A stretch of 64,000 nucleotides of DNA from SFEL01 sp964392455. Its GTDB lineage: Bacteria > Bacillota > Clostridia > Christensenellales > CAG-138. The position numbers were made by a program, and so were the translations under genes. Below the pieces are notes generated by a model that did not search any database, was not told the origin of the DNA, and worked only from the letters and a program-made list of their open reading frames with translations. The DNA is taken from contig CAYMPG010000008.1 of the NCBI GenBank assembly GCA_964392455.1, positions 8,914 to 72,913 on the forward strand, in the 5' to 3' direction. Numbering within the stretch: the first letter of the stretch is position 1; each line of letters opens with the position of its first letter. Below are positions 48,024 through 56,494 of this stretch, piece by piece.

Positions 48024-49673
48024 ATGGAAACCACTACCACCAGACGCAACCCAAGGCTCGTCCTCATAATGGCGATTCTGGCTGTAATCATCCTCATCGT
48101 AGCAGCCGCTACCACCGGCCCCAGCGCCGATCCCGAGGTATCCCGCTTCCACAATACCTTCTGGGCGTTGCTTCCCCCCATTATTGCCATCACCCTCGCC
48201 CTTGTTACCAAGGAGGTATACTCCTCCCTGTTCATAGGCGTTCTGGCAGGCGGCCTGCTCTATGCTGATTTTTCCTTTGAAGGCACCCTTACCCATGTGT
48301 TCAGCGGCGGCATAGTTTCCGTTCTCTCTGACGAATACAATGTGGGCATACTGGTATTCCTGGTGATACTGGGCGTTATGGTTTGCCTGATGAACCGTGC
48401 AGGCGGCAGCGCAGCCTTCGGCCGCTGGGCTCAGGCCAACATTAAGACCCGTGCAGGCGCTCAGCTTGCCACCATCGCCCTGGGCATACTCATCTTCATC
48501 GATGACTACTTTAATTGCCTTACCGTTGGCTCCGTTATGCGTCCCCTTACAGATAAGCACAACATCTCCCGTGCAAAGCTGTCCTACATTATAGACGCTA
48601 CCGCAGCTCCGGTCTGCATTATTGCTCCTATTTCCTCCTGGGCTGCCGCAGTTTCCTCCTACGTTGAGGAAGGTTCCGGCCTGACCCTGTTTATCAGCGC
48701 TATCCCCTTCAACTACTATGCGCTCCTTACCATAGTAATGATGGTAGCACTGGTGCTCATGAAGGCAGACTACGGCCCGATGGCTGTATTCGAAAGAAAC
48801 GCCGAGGAGAAGGGCGACCTGTTCTCCGGCAGCAATCCCTATGCAAATGCCTCTGACGAGAGCTTTAACCCCAGGGGCCGCGTTATCGACCTGGTGCTGC
48901 CCATCGCCATCCTCATCCTCTGCTGCGTTACCGGCATGATTTACTCCGGCGGCTTCTTCACCCCCGACAGCGGCTGCTATATGGATTTCATCACCTCCTT
49001 CTCTAACTGTGATGCTTCCGTAGGCCTTATGCTGGGCTCCGCCTTTGCGCTGGTATTCACCCTGGTGTTCTACCTCTGCCGTAAGCTCATGACCTTTGAC
49101 GAGATGATGAACTGCATCCCCGAAGGCTTCAAGGCCATGGTTCCCGCCATTCTTATCCTTACCTTTGCCTGGTCCCTCAAGGCCATGACCGACTCTCTGG
49201 GCGCCGGCGCCTACGTTGCAGGCGTGGTAAAGAGCTCCGCCTCCGGCTTCCAGTCCTTCCTGCCCGCAATCGTGTTCCTTATCGGCTGCTTCCTGTCCTT
49301 TGCAACAGGCACCAGCTGGGGCACCTTCGGTATACTTATCCCCATCACTCTGGAAGTATTCCCCCTCACCGATCCTCTGGGCATCATCTGCGTTTCCGCC
49401 TGCATGGCCGGCGCAGTATGCGGCGATCACTGCTCCCCCATTTCGGATACCACCATCATGGCATCTGCCGGTGCACAGTGTGACCACGTTAACCACGTTT
49501 CCACTCAGCTGCCCTACGCCATGACTGTAGCAGTCGTATCCTTCGTATCCTTCATCATTGCCGGCTTCGTCCGCAATGCATGGATTTGCCTGCCCATCGC
49601 CATCGTGCTGATGCTGGGTACTCTCCTGGTACTCAGGAGCATCACCGCCAGGAAGGCTACCGCAAGCAAGTAA
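48024..49673 (+). CDS. NhaC-family transporter under lysine riboswitch control
   Basis: A 549-residue membrane carrier with about eleven to twelve hydrophobic helices. It belongs to the NhaC Na+/H+ antiporter family (FIDDYFNCLTVGSVMRPLTD; FATGTSWGTFGILIPI; CGDHCSPISDTTIMASAGAQ). The lysine riboswitch in its leader makes lysine uptake or export the more likely substrate here than sodium-proton exchange alone; lysine-riboswitch-linked NhaC members have been proposed as lysine transporters. AGGAGG is 12 bases before the ATG. It is a single gene followed by a terminator. Confidence 0.88.
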   Translation: METTTTRRNPRLVLIMAILAVIILIVAAATTGPSADPEVSRFHNTFWALLPPIIAITLALVTKEVYSSLFIGVLAGGLLYADFSFEGTLTHVFSGGIVSVLSDEYNVGILVFLVILGVMVCLMNRAGGSAAFGRWAQANIKTRAGAQLATIALGILIFIDDYFNCLTVGSVMRPLTDKHNISRAKLSYIIDATAAPVCIIAPISSWAAAVSSYVEEGSGLTLFISAIPFNYYALLTIVMMVALVLMKADYGPMAVFERNAEEKGDLFSGSNPYANASDESFNPRGRVIDLVLPIAILILCCVTGMIYSGGFFTPDSGCYMDFITSFSNCDASVGLMLGSAFALVFTLVFYLCRKLMTFDEMMNCIPEGFKAMVPAILILTFAWSLKAMTDSLGAGAYVAGVVKSSASGFQSFLPAIVFLIGCFLSFATGTSWGTFGILIPITLEVFPLTDPLGIICVSACMAGAVCGDHCSPISDTTIMASAGAQCDHVNHVSTQLPYAMTVAVVSFVSFIIAGFVRNAWICLPIAIVLMLGTLLVLRSITARKATASK

Positions 49674-49692
49674 TCCCATATAAAGCAACTAA

Positions 49693-49728
49693 TCCCTCCA
49701 TGGCAACTCCCATGGGGGGAATTTTTAT
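49693..49728 (+). terminator. Intrinsic terminator after the NhaC-family gene
   Basis: TCCCTCCATGG (49693-49703) pairs with CCATGGGGGGA (49710-49720), including one T-G pair, followed by ATTTTTATT. Confidence 0.85.
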
Positions 49729-49871
49729 TGCGCCGCTGTCATGGTTATAAGCCGCAGCACTTAATCCGTCTTTGACGTCATGCCGGACATGGCATATGAA
49801 CGGCAGGAAGCTCTCTTGCCATTTAAGGTTTACTACCCAGAAGCGAATACGCAAGCGATAACTGCAAAACA

Positions 49872-49896
49872 AAAAAGTGGCTTAATGCCACTTTTT
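49872..49896 (-). terminator. Intrinsic terminator of the lipoprotein/amidase pair
   Basis: AAAAAGTGGC (49872-49881) pairs with GCCACTTTTT (49887-49896) around TTAAT. On the minus strand it ends in TTTTTTG, 18 bases past the lipoprotein stop. The structure is symmetrical and could work on both strands. Confidence 0.87.
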
Positions 49897-49914
49897 GATA
49901 CTCTTAAATCTTAT

Positions 49915-50727
49915 TTATATCCGCCTTGCTCCTGCGCTGTCGCTTGCCCAGCAATAAAGGTTTTCTGCCGCCTCATGCTGTGCGGTTGAAGCTGATACTG
50001 TAAAATGCAGCCCCTCGCCATCGCATCTGAGTACCGTTACAAGGCCATCGCCCCGCACTACCGTTGACTCCCACACGCCATCCTGGGTCATTATTTCCAC
50101 GGTATGGCCGTTTTTCCTGGATTCACTATAGTTAAGGCTGCTTTCTGTAAGGGTTCCTATAAGCTGGTCTCCTGAGGCAAAGGTGAAATTCAGGGTGAAT
50201 TCCCGCTTTTCCTCATCATCCTCCTCAGGTATTGCGGTAAGCTGGGGGGTGTTCTCGGGAATAAGGGGCTCCAGCTCCAGCCCCATTCCCTCCTCCTGGG
50301 GCTCATCAGTCACAGCAGCTATGCCGGTGGTTATGGTGCCGCTGCCCTCCGCTGCGCCTGATACCGTAGAGGAAAAGCTGCCCTCGCTGTCTGTGGAAAG
50401 CAGCCATCCGAAGGTAATCTTCCCCTGGGATACGATAAGCTCATGCTCTGCAAGGTATATGAGTGTATCTGCCGCTTCCTTTGTGGCAGTGCCTTCAAGG
50501 CGGCTCTGGAAAAGCTCCTCCATTGCGCTGCACGCATCGTAATAATCAGAATAAAAGGCGGATACCGGGTTTTCTGTCCGCTCAGGCTCAGGCGTGACCT
50601 CTACCTCATCCTGCATCGGCTCGTAAGTGGAAGGTGCTTCTTCCTCATCCTCCTCTGCAAACCATACGCAGCCGCCCATCACAGCCGCAAGAGCCGCCGC
50701 TAAAAGGAGCATATATAGTTTTTTCAT
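49915..50727 (-). CDS. Predicted lipoprotein of unknown function
   Basis: A 270-residue protein with an N-terminal signal and lipobox MGGC (C20). An acidic spacer rich in Glu and Pro (about 25-55) leads to a helical segment (about 58-95; FYSDYYDACSAMEELFQ) and two beta-rich stretches (about 98-140 and 180-265). A second acidic linker sits between them (EPQEEGMGLELEPLIPENTP). No family is recognised. The start overlaps the amidase stop by four bases (ATGA), so the two proteins are probably made together. Confidence 0.8.
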   Translation of the reverse strand: MKKLYMLLLAAALAAVMGGCVWFAEEDEEEAPSTYEPMQDEVEVTPEPERTENPVSAFYSDYYDACSAMEELFQSRLEGTATKEAADTLIYLAEHELIVSQGKITFGWLLSTDSEGSFSSTVSGAAEGSGTITTGIAAVTDEPQEEGMGLELEPLIPENTPQLTAIPEEDDEEKREFTLNFTFASGDQLIGTLTESSLNYSESRKNGHTVEIMTQDGVWESTVVRGDGLVTVLRCDGEGLHFTVSASTAQHEAAENLYCWASDSAGARRI

Positions 50728-51545
50728 TTCTTCTCCTCCTTTGCAGCACAGTATGCGGCTATGCCCGTGAATATGCCCTCAGCGCATTTGTTCTGATAGG
50801 ACTCCCTGCTGAGCAGGCCATCCTCCTTTGGATTTGAAAGGTAGCCCATCTCTATGGTGACCACCGGGCTGTCAGACCAATTAAAGCCGGTCTGGGTTGC
50901 GGTATAGCTTATGCCGCAGCACTTTGCGCCGGTCACTGTGCAGAAGCCGGTAAGCACCTGCTTGCCAAGCTCAGCGCTGCTGTCGTATATTTCCATATCG
51001 ATGCCGGGGGCAATTATAAGCGCACCGCTGATGCTCTGATAATTTGAGCTGTTGCAGTGGATCCTTATCCAGAAATCCACCTGGGCCTCATTCATGAGCT
51101 GCGCCCGCTCTATATTGGACAGGTTCACGTCATGGGTACTGCGTGTCATTACCACCGTGGCACCCCTGTTCTGAAGGAGCACGGAGAGCTTTTCTGCAAC
51201 TATAAGGTTTATGCTGTATTCGGCAATGCCGCTGCGTATGCCTGTTCCGCCGGGGCTCATGCGGTCCTTCGTCTTTTCGTCATCCTCAGGAGATATGGGC
51301 TCCTGCTCACTATCCGCCTCAAGCTGGTGGCCCGGGTCAATGCCTATGGTCACTCCCTCAAGGGAATACTGATATGGGTCAAAATCCGTGCTGTCAGCCT
51401 TATCCCTGCCGAAGCGGCTCTCTGCCCTTTTTGAAAAAATGTTTTCCGGGGCAAAGTCACCGGGAGCAGCAAAAGCAGCGCTGCACTGAAGCAGCGTGGC
51501 CATGCTCATCATTATGGCAAACATTTTTTTGATAAAAGCCGTCAT
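50724..51545 (-). CDS. N-acetylmuramoyl-L-alanine amidase (Amidase_3)
   Basis: Cleaves the bond between MurNAc and the peptide stem in peptidoglycan. The signal peptide (about 1-27) is followed by a 40-residue linker and the zinc-dependent catalytic domain: H in GIDPGHQ, E in GIAEYSIN, H in IRIHCNSS and the general-base E in VTIEMGYLSNPKED. Between the first histidine and the glutamate is a longer acidic loop (QEPISPEDDEKTKDR). No cell-wall-binding repeats are seen, so targeting may depend on the coupled lipoprotein. Confidence 0.93.
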   Translation of the reverse strand: MTAFIKKMFAIMMSMATLLQCSAAFAAPGDFAPENIFSKRAESRFGRDKADSTDFDPYQYSLEGVTIGIDPGHQLEADSEQEPISPEDDEKTKDRMSPGGTGIRSGIAEYSINLIVAEKLSVLLQNRGATVVMTRSTHDVNLSNIERAQLMNEAQVDFWIRIHCNSSNYQSISGALIIAPGIDMEIYDSSAELGKQVLTGFCTVTGAKCCGISYTATQTGFNWSDSPVVTIEMGYLSNPKEDGLLSRESYQNKCAEGIFTGIAAYCAAKEEKK

Positions 51546-51645
51546 AATACTCCATCCCGGTTCAAAAGTTTACCTGTACATTGTACCACTGAGCTGCGAA
51601 ATATGTAACCTCCCTGCCATTGAACAAATTGTTAATTATAGCATA

Positions 51646-51677
51646 AATGGCAGCCCCGCGCCTGCGAAGCTGCCATT
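51646..51677 (-). terminator. Stem-loop after clpC
   Basis: AATGGCAGC (51646-51654) pairs with GCTGCCATT (51669-51677). On the minus strand it lies just after the clpC stop. No T-run follows, so termination here is less certain than at the other sites; the hairpin may protect the mRNA 3' end instead. Confidence 0.6.
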
Positions 51678-51684
51678 ATACAGG

Positions 51685-54102
51685 CTAATTCAGCTTTTTA
51701 AATACCAGTTTTTCGCCCTCGGCATCCGCCTGAACGCTGTCTCCCAGAGCTATCCTGCCGGAAAGCAGCTCCTCGCTCAGGCTGTCCTCCACCTGATGCT
51801 GTATTGCCCGGCGGAGAGGCCTTGCGCCGTATACCGGGTCAAAGCCGTCTGCCGACAGCCGCTCCTCGGCAGCAGGTGTCACGGTAAGGGCTATGCCCCG
51901 CTCAGCCAGCCGCTCGATCACGCCCTTTAGCATAAGGCGCACGATCTGCCTGGTCTGCTCCCGCTCAAGCTGATGGAATATGATTATCTCATCCACCCTG
52001 TTGATAAATTCAGGTGAAAAGGTCTTTTTAAGCTCTGCCATCATGCTTTCCCGCATACGCTCATAGGTAAGGGCGGGATTCTCAGCCCCGAAGCCCACAG
52101 CCTTGTGCTTACCCACATCCGCTGCACCCACGTTTGAGGTCATTATGATGATGGTATTACGAAAATCCACCACCCGGCCCTTTGCATCTGCAAGGCGGCC
52201 ATCCTCCAATACCTGCAGGAGTATATTGAATACATCAGGATGGGCCTTTTCTATTTCATCCAGCAGTATTACGGTATATGGCTTTCTGCGTACTTTTTCG
52301 GTAAGCTGCCCTCCGTCGTCATAGCCCACGTAGCCCGGGGGAGAGCCCATCAGCTTGCTTACGCTATGGGGCTCCATATACTCTGACATATCCAGCCGCA
52401 CCATGGCATCCTCCCGGTCAAACATCACCTGGGCCAGTGCCTTTGACAGCTCGGTTTTTCCAACGCCCGTGGGGCCAAGGAAAAGATATGAGCCTATTGG
52501 CCGGCGTGGATCCTTTAGCCCCGCCCTCGCCCGGCGTATGGCACGGGATACGGCAGATACGGCTTCATCCTGCCCTATCACCCGCTCATGCAGTGCCTTT
52601 TCCAGGGACAGGAGCTTGTGGCTCTCGTCCTCTGTGAGCCGCTTTACAGGGATGCCAGTCCAGGCGTTGACCACCTCTGCAATATCCTGCTCTGTAACGA
52701 TGCTCTCCGTGCTGTCACGGCTGCGCTCCCAATCCGCCTTGCGGGCAGCCATTTCATCCCTGAGGCAGCGTTCCTCATCCCTTATGGCGGCGGCCCGCTC
52801 AAAGTTTTGATTATTAACAGCCTCCTCCTTTTCCTTAAGGAGAGCCGTCAGCTTATCCTCCAATGCCCGCATATCCGGCGGGGATACATATGCCGCAAGC
52901 CTTACCCGGCTGGCAGCCTCATCCATAAGGTCTATGGCCTTATCCGGAAGAAACCTGTCCGAAATGTATCTATCAGACAGCTCCACCGCAGCCTTTATGG
53001 CTCCATTTGTGATCACCGCCTTGTGATGGGCCTCGTAACGATCCCTCAGGCCATAGAGTATCTCCACGGCCTCCTCCCGGCTGGGCTCCCCCACAGATAC
53101 CGGCTGAAAGCGCCGCTCAAGGGCGCCGTCTTTTTCTATGTACTTGCGGTATTCATCCGGCGTGGTAGCACCCACCACCTGTATCTGCCCCCGGGCCAGG
53201 GCGGGCTTCATGATATTTGAAGCATCTATGCTGCCCTCTGATGCGCCTGCGCCCACTATGGTATGCAGCTCGTCTATAAACAGTATGGTGTTTTTGTTTT
53301 CTATAAGCTCGTCTATTGCGGCCTTTATGCGCTCCTCAAATTCGCCCCTGTACTTTGTGCCGGCAAGCATACCCCCAAGCTCCAGCGTTACCACCCGCTT
53401 GTTTTTCAGCAGCTCAGGTATATTTCCCCCGGCTATGCGCTGGGCCAGCCCCTCAACGATGGCGCTCTTGCCCACGCCCGGGTCGCCTATGAGCACGGGG
53501 TTATTCTTGGTTCGGCGGGAAAGTATCTGTATCACCCGCTGTATCTCCTGCTCCCGGCCTATTACCGGATCCAGCTCGCCATTTCTTGCAAGGCGGGTAA
53601 GATCCTTGCCATACTTATCCAGCACAGGGGTATCCGAGGGCTGCTCCTTTGCGCTCTTATCCGCCTTGCGGGTGGTGCCTGCAAGCATCTGGGTAAGCAG
53701 AGTAAAATCCACCCCCAGGTCTGAAAGTATGCTGACCGCCACACAATCCCGCTCCCTGAGTATGGCAAGGAGGATATGCTCTGTGCCTATGTAGCTGTTT
53801 TTCAGGGACTTTGCTTCGTACAGGCTGAGCTCGAGTATTTTCTTTGTGCGGGGGGTATATCCAAAGCTGTCGGTAAAGTGATAATCCCCGTGGCCCACCA
53901 GCTCCTCCGCCCTGCGGGATACCTCCTCCGCAGATATGCCAAGCTGAGCAAGGGCACGGGAGGCTGCTCCCTCCTGCTCCCTTATGAGCCCCAGCAGCAG
54001 ATGCTCGCTGCCCACGTAATTATGCCCCATAGCCTTGGCGCTATCCTGAGCAAGGGCAAGGGCACGGCGTGCGCCCTCGGTAAACCGTTCCATGAAGTCC
54101 AT
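51685..54102 (-). CDS. clpC: ATP-dependent Clp protease ATPase subunit ClpC
   Basis: ClpC unfolds substrates for ClpP and acts in protein quality control. The ATG at 54102 (MDFMERFTEGARRAL) has GGAGGT six bases upstream and gives 805 residues. The N-terminal repeat domain (EHLLLGLIREQ, EHILLAILRE) is followed by AAA-1 (GDPGVGKSAIVEG), a UVR-containing coiled middle domain (VNNQNFERAAAIRDEER), and AAA-2 (GPTGVGKTELSKA). A C-terminal D2-small domain ends the protein. No ctsR, mcsA or mcsB gene lies upstream and no CtsR-type GGTCAAA repeats are seen in its promoter. Confidence 0.96.
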   Translation of the reverse strand: MDFMERFTEGARRALALAQDSAKAMGHNYVGSEHLLLGLIREQEGAASRALAQLGISAEEVSRRAEELVGHGDYHFTDSFGYTPRTKKILELSLYEAKSLKNSYIGTEHILLAILRERDCVAVSILSDLGVDFTLLTQMLAGTTRKADKSAKEQPSDTPVLDKYGKDLTRLARNGELDPVIGREQEIQRVIQILSRRTKNNPVLIGDPGVGKSAIVEGLAQRIAGGNIPELLKNKRVVTLELGGMLAGTKYRGEFEERIKAAIDELIENKNTILFIDELHTIVGAGASEGSIDASNIMKPALARGQIQVVGATTPDEYRKYIEKDGALERRFQPVSVGEPSREEAVEILYGLRDRYEAHHKAVITNGAIKAAVELSDRYISDRFLPDKAIDLMDEAASRVRLAAYVSPPDMRALEDKLTALLKEKEEAVNNQNFERAAAIRDEERCLRDEMAARKADWERSRDSTESIVTEQDIAEVVNAWTGIPVKRLTEDESHKLLSLEKALHERVIGQDEAVSAVSRAIRRARAGLKDPRRPIGSYLFLGPTGVGKTELSKALAQVMFDREDAMVRLDMSEYMEPHSVSKLMGSPPGYVGYDDGGQLTEKVRRKPYTVILLDEIEKAHPDVFNILLQVLEDGRLADAKGRVVDFRNTIIIMTSNVGAADVGKHKAVGFGAENPALTYERMRESMMAELKKTFSPEFINRVDEIIIFHQLEREQTRQIVRLMLKGVIERLAERGIALTVTPAAEERLSADGFDPVYGARPLRRAIQHQVEDSLSEELLSGRIALGDSVQADAEGEKLVFKKLN

Positions 54103-54131
54103 CCTGTGACCTCCAGATATTTCTAATGTAT

Positions 54132-54160
54132 ATTTTAATGCAAACCCATGGCATACGCAA
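54132..54160 (-). promoter_or_regulatory. Promoter of clpC
   Basis: Minus-strand TTGCGT (54155-54160) and TAAAAT (54132-54137), spacer 17 bases. The -35 sits just next to the T-run of the upstream operon's terminator. Confidence 0.7.
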
Positions 54161-54166
54161 CGAAAA

Positions 54167-54192
54167 ACGGCTCCCATTTGAATGGGAGCCGT
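54167..54192 (-). terminator. Intrinsic terminator of the lspA-rluD operon
   Basis: ACGGCTCCCAT (54167-54177) and ATGGGAGCCGT (54182-54192) form a perfect 11-base stem with a TTGA loop. On the minus strand TTTTTCG follows. It lies about 125 bases after the membrane-protein stop. Confidence 0.88.
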
Positions 54193-54318
54193 GAAACTTC
54201 AGTTGCCTTGAAAGGGAACTCGTTTCTCACTTGCAGATTTATTATAACCTGCCGGCCAGGCTTTTTCATCACAAAAGTATTACAAAGTAATCAAATGTTA
54301 ATTAAGTTTTGTTTTCCG

Positions 54319-54975
54319 TTATTCATCAATGGAGACCGTCATATATACCCGGCCCTCCATAAGGTTTACAGTGCAGGCAAAATTCCCGGCCTTAATATCC
54401 CTGTCCTTGCCATCCTGTATGGTTTGCCGTGCAAGGGACAGCATGGAGGTCACGTTGCCATAATTCAGCTCGCCCATCACATCAAGGCCGCTCACAAGAG
54501 CCGTAAAGCCCTTTTCCAGCCACTCCCCCTCCAGCTCATAGGCGGTTATACGCTGCTCATAGAGGGAAATTTCCACATTTGTAGGGTCATTTGGCAGCGG
54601 CTCAGGCTCAGGAGCCGCAGGCAATATGAGAGTAAAGGCGCACACGCCGCCATTTCGCATGGAAAGCACCAGCTCACCATCAGACAGCTCCTCCCGCATC
54701 AGGGTATATGCATTTGCAAGGGAACCTACAGCCTCCTTTTCCTCGGCCTCGGCTTCCAGGCCATACTCCCCTGCCCTTTCAAAAAATACCTCTGGCGCAG
54801 GGTATGCACGCTGCCTTTCCGCAGCCGGCACAGGGGTAGCAGAAGAATCCGTGGTGGCCACCACGCTGCTGTCCTCCCGGCCGCCCAGTAAATATAGCCC
54901 TATGCAGCACAGCACCATTACTATGGTAAAAATGGTGCCCGCCCTGCCCTTTTCCTTTTCTCCCTTTGCCATCAC
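54319..54975 (-). CDS. Single-pass membrane protein of unknown function
   Basis: A 218-residue protein with a short basic N-terminus (MAKGEKEKGRAG), one transmembrane helix (about 14-30) and an outside domain (about 35-218). The linker is Ser/Thr/Pro-rich; the remaining two thirds look alpha/beta with no family match. It overlaps the rluD stop by four bases, so it is translated from the lspA-rluD transcript, ahead of a terminator. The overlap suggests a housekeeping role at the membrane; not recognised. Confidence 0.75.
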   Translation of the reverse strand: MMAKGEKEKGRAGTIFTIVMVLCCIGLYLLGGREDSSVVATTDSSATPVPAAERQRAYPAPEVFFERAGEYGLEAEAEEKEAVGSLANAYTLMREELSDGELVLSMRNGGVCAFTLILPAAPEPEPLPNDPTNVEISLYEQRITAYELEGEWLEKGFTALVSGLDVMGELNYGNVTSMLSLARQTIQDGKDRDIKAGNFACTVNLMEGRVYMTVSIDE

Positions 54976-55967
54976 TGCTCTCCGAATGCTGCTGCAAGTA
55001 CGCTATCTATATCCGTTCCATCGCTGCGGCCTGCCTTTTTAAGGGCTAAAGTGAAATAATCCGGCACCCGTGCCTTAAACACCATGCGCTCCCCCGTTGC
55101 CGGGTGGGTAAGCTCCAGCCTTGCTGCATGGAGGGCCTGTCCATCAAGGCCCAGCCGCGGCTTTGCGGAGCCATATACCGTATCCCCCGCCACCGGATGC
55201 TTTATATGGGCCATATGCACCCTTATCTGATGGGTGCGGCCTGTCTCAAGCTGCGCCTCAATAAGGGTATACGGGCCGTATCTTTCCAGCACCCTCCAGT
55301 GGGTAACCGCCTCCCGTCCATCCTTTACCACGGCCATGCGCTTTCTGTCCACCGGGTGGCGGCCTATTGGCGCATCCACAGTGCCGCTGTCCTCTTTTAT
55401 GTTTCCATCCACTATGGCTATATATGTGCGGCGGGCGGAGTGCTCCTTAAGCTGGGCCGCAAGGGATGTATGGGCCTGGTCATTCTTGGCCACAACTATT
55501 AGGCCTGAGGTGAGCTTATCTATGCGGTGCACTATTCCGGGGCGAAGCTCTCCACCGATTCCGGAAAGATCCTTAAGATGATACATCAGCGCATTTACAA
55601 GGGTCCCATTTGGGTTGCCCGGCGCAGGGTGTACCACCATCCCCTTGGGCTTATCTATCACCACAATGTACTCATCCTGATAAACTATATCCAGCGGGAT
55701 ATTTTCGGCTGTCAGCTCCACCTCTGCGGCAGGATACAGCAGCACCGTTACCTGATCCCCGGCCCTGAGCTTCTGGTTTGCCTTTGCCGGGCGGCCGTTT
55801 AGCAGTATGCTTTCCTCGGCTATCATGCGCTGGGCTGCGGAGCGGGTCATGTTCCCCGAACCGGCGCAGAATACATCCAGCCGTTCTCCCGCCTTATCAA
55901 CGGTCAATACAAGCTGCTCCGGCAGCTCCTGTATCAGCTCCTCAGTCATATCCTCCCGGCCTGTCAT
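54972..55967 (-). CDS. RluD-type pseudouridine synthase
   Basis: A 331-residue enzyme making pseudouridines in 23S rRNA. An N-terminal S4-like RNA-binding domain (about 30-95; GERLDVFCAGSGNMTRSAAQ) is followed by the catalytic domain with HRIDKLTSGLIVVAK (the catalytic aspartate is D in RIDK) and LETGRTHQIRVHMAHI. The first ATG overlaps the lspA stop by four bases (ATGA), the usual order lspA-rluD in Firmicutes. An alternative ATG seven codons in is possible. Confidence 0.95.
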   Translation of the reverse strand: MTGREDMTEELIQELPEQLVLTVDKAGERLDVFCAGSGNMTRSAAQRMIAEESILLNGRPAKANQKLRAGDQVTVLLYPAAEVELTAENIPLDIVYQDEYIVVIDKPKGMVVHPAPGNPNGTLVNALMYHLKDLSGIGGELRPGIVHRIDKLTSGLIVVAKNDQAHTSLAAQLKEHSARRTYIAIVDGNIKEDSGTVDAPIGRHPVDRKRMAVVKDGREAVTHWRVLERYGPYTLIEAQLETGRTHQIRVHMAHIKHPVAGDTVYGSAKPRLGLDGQALHAARLELTHPATGERMVFKARVPDYFTLALKKAGRSDGTDIDSVLAAAFGEQ

Positions 55968-56461
55968 TGGCCATCCTCCCCGGCGCCGGTATTCTTATCC
56001 TCGGCTATGTATTTTCTCCCCTTAAAAAACAGTACGTCAAGTATCAGCAGGCCGCAGCCCACGCATACTGCCATATCTGCCACATTGAACACGGGGAAAT
56101 TTATGGTCGCAACGTATATCATATCCCTTACATATCCCAGCGCCACTCTGTCTATCAGGTTTCCTATTGCGCCGGACATGAGCAGGCATATGGAAAACTG
56201 CATCAGAAAATGCATGCTTTTTCTTTCCTTTATCAGGAACCACACCATGCCTATAATGGCAACGCCGGTAATTACCAGAAAGAACCACTTGCCTCCCTGC
56301 ATCATGCCGAAGGCTGCCCCCCTGTTTTCCACATATGTAAGGTGCAGCACTCCCTCCCACAGCCTTATGTCGCCATTTACGGGAAGATATGCGGCTGCCT
56401 CTGCCTTTGTGAGCTGATCCAGCACCAGCAGTATAATGCCTGTTAAAACGGATGCTATCAT
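55964..56461 (-). CDS. lspA: Lipoprotein signal peptidase (signal peptidase II)
   Basis: LspA cleaves prolipoproteins after diacylglyceryl transfer to cysteine. The 165-residue protein has four transmembrane helices and the two catalytic aspartate motifs GNLIDRVALGYVRDM and FNVADMAV. VENRGAAFGM is the other conserved element. Clients in this window include the propeller lipoprotein, the amidase-linked lipoprotein and the solute-binding protein. It is the first gene of the lspA-rluD-membrane protein group. Confidence 0.96.
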   Translation of the reverse strand: MIASVLTGIILLVLDQLTKAEAAAYLPVNGDIRLWEGVLHLTYVENRGAAFGMMQGGKWFFLVITGVAIIGMVWFLIKERKSMHFLMQFSICLLMSGAIGNLIDRVALGYVRDMIYVATINFPVFNVADMAVCVGCGLLILDVLFFKGRKYIAEDKNTGAGEDGQ

Positions 56462-56494
56462 AATGAAGCTATACCTTTCAGCTTTTTATAGTTT

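Noticed and set aside
47955..49688. 577-residue minus-strand open frame opposite the NhaC gene
   Set aside because: Antisense to a real transporter, rich in Gly, His and Ala from reversed codons, and covers the riboswitch terminator.
54103..54200. CtsR or CIRCE operator at clpC
   Set aside because: No GGTCAAA tandem heptads and no CIRCE inverted repeat were found in the promoter region.
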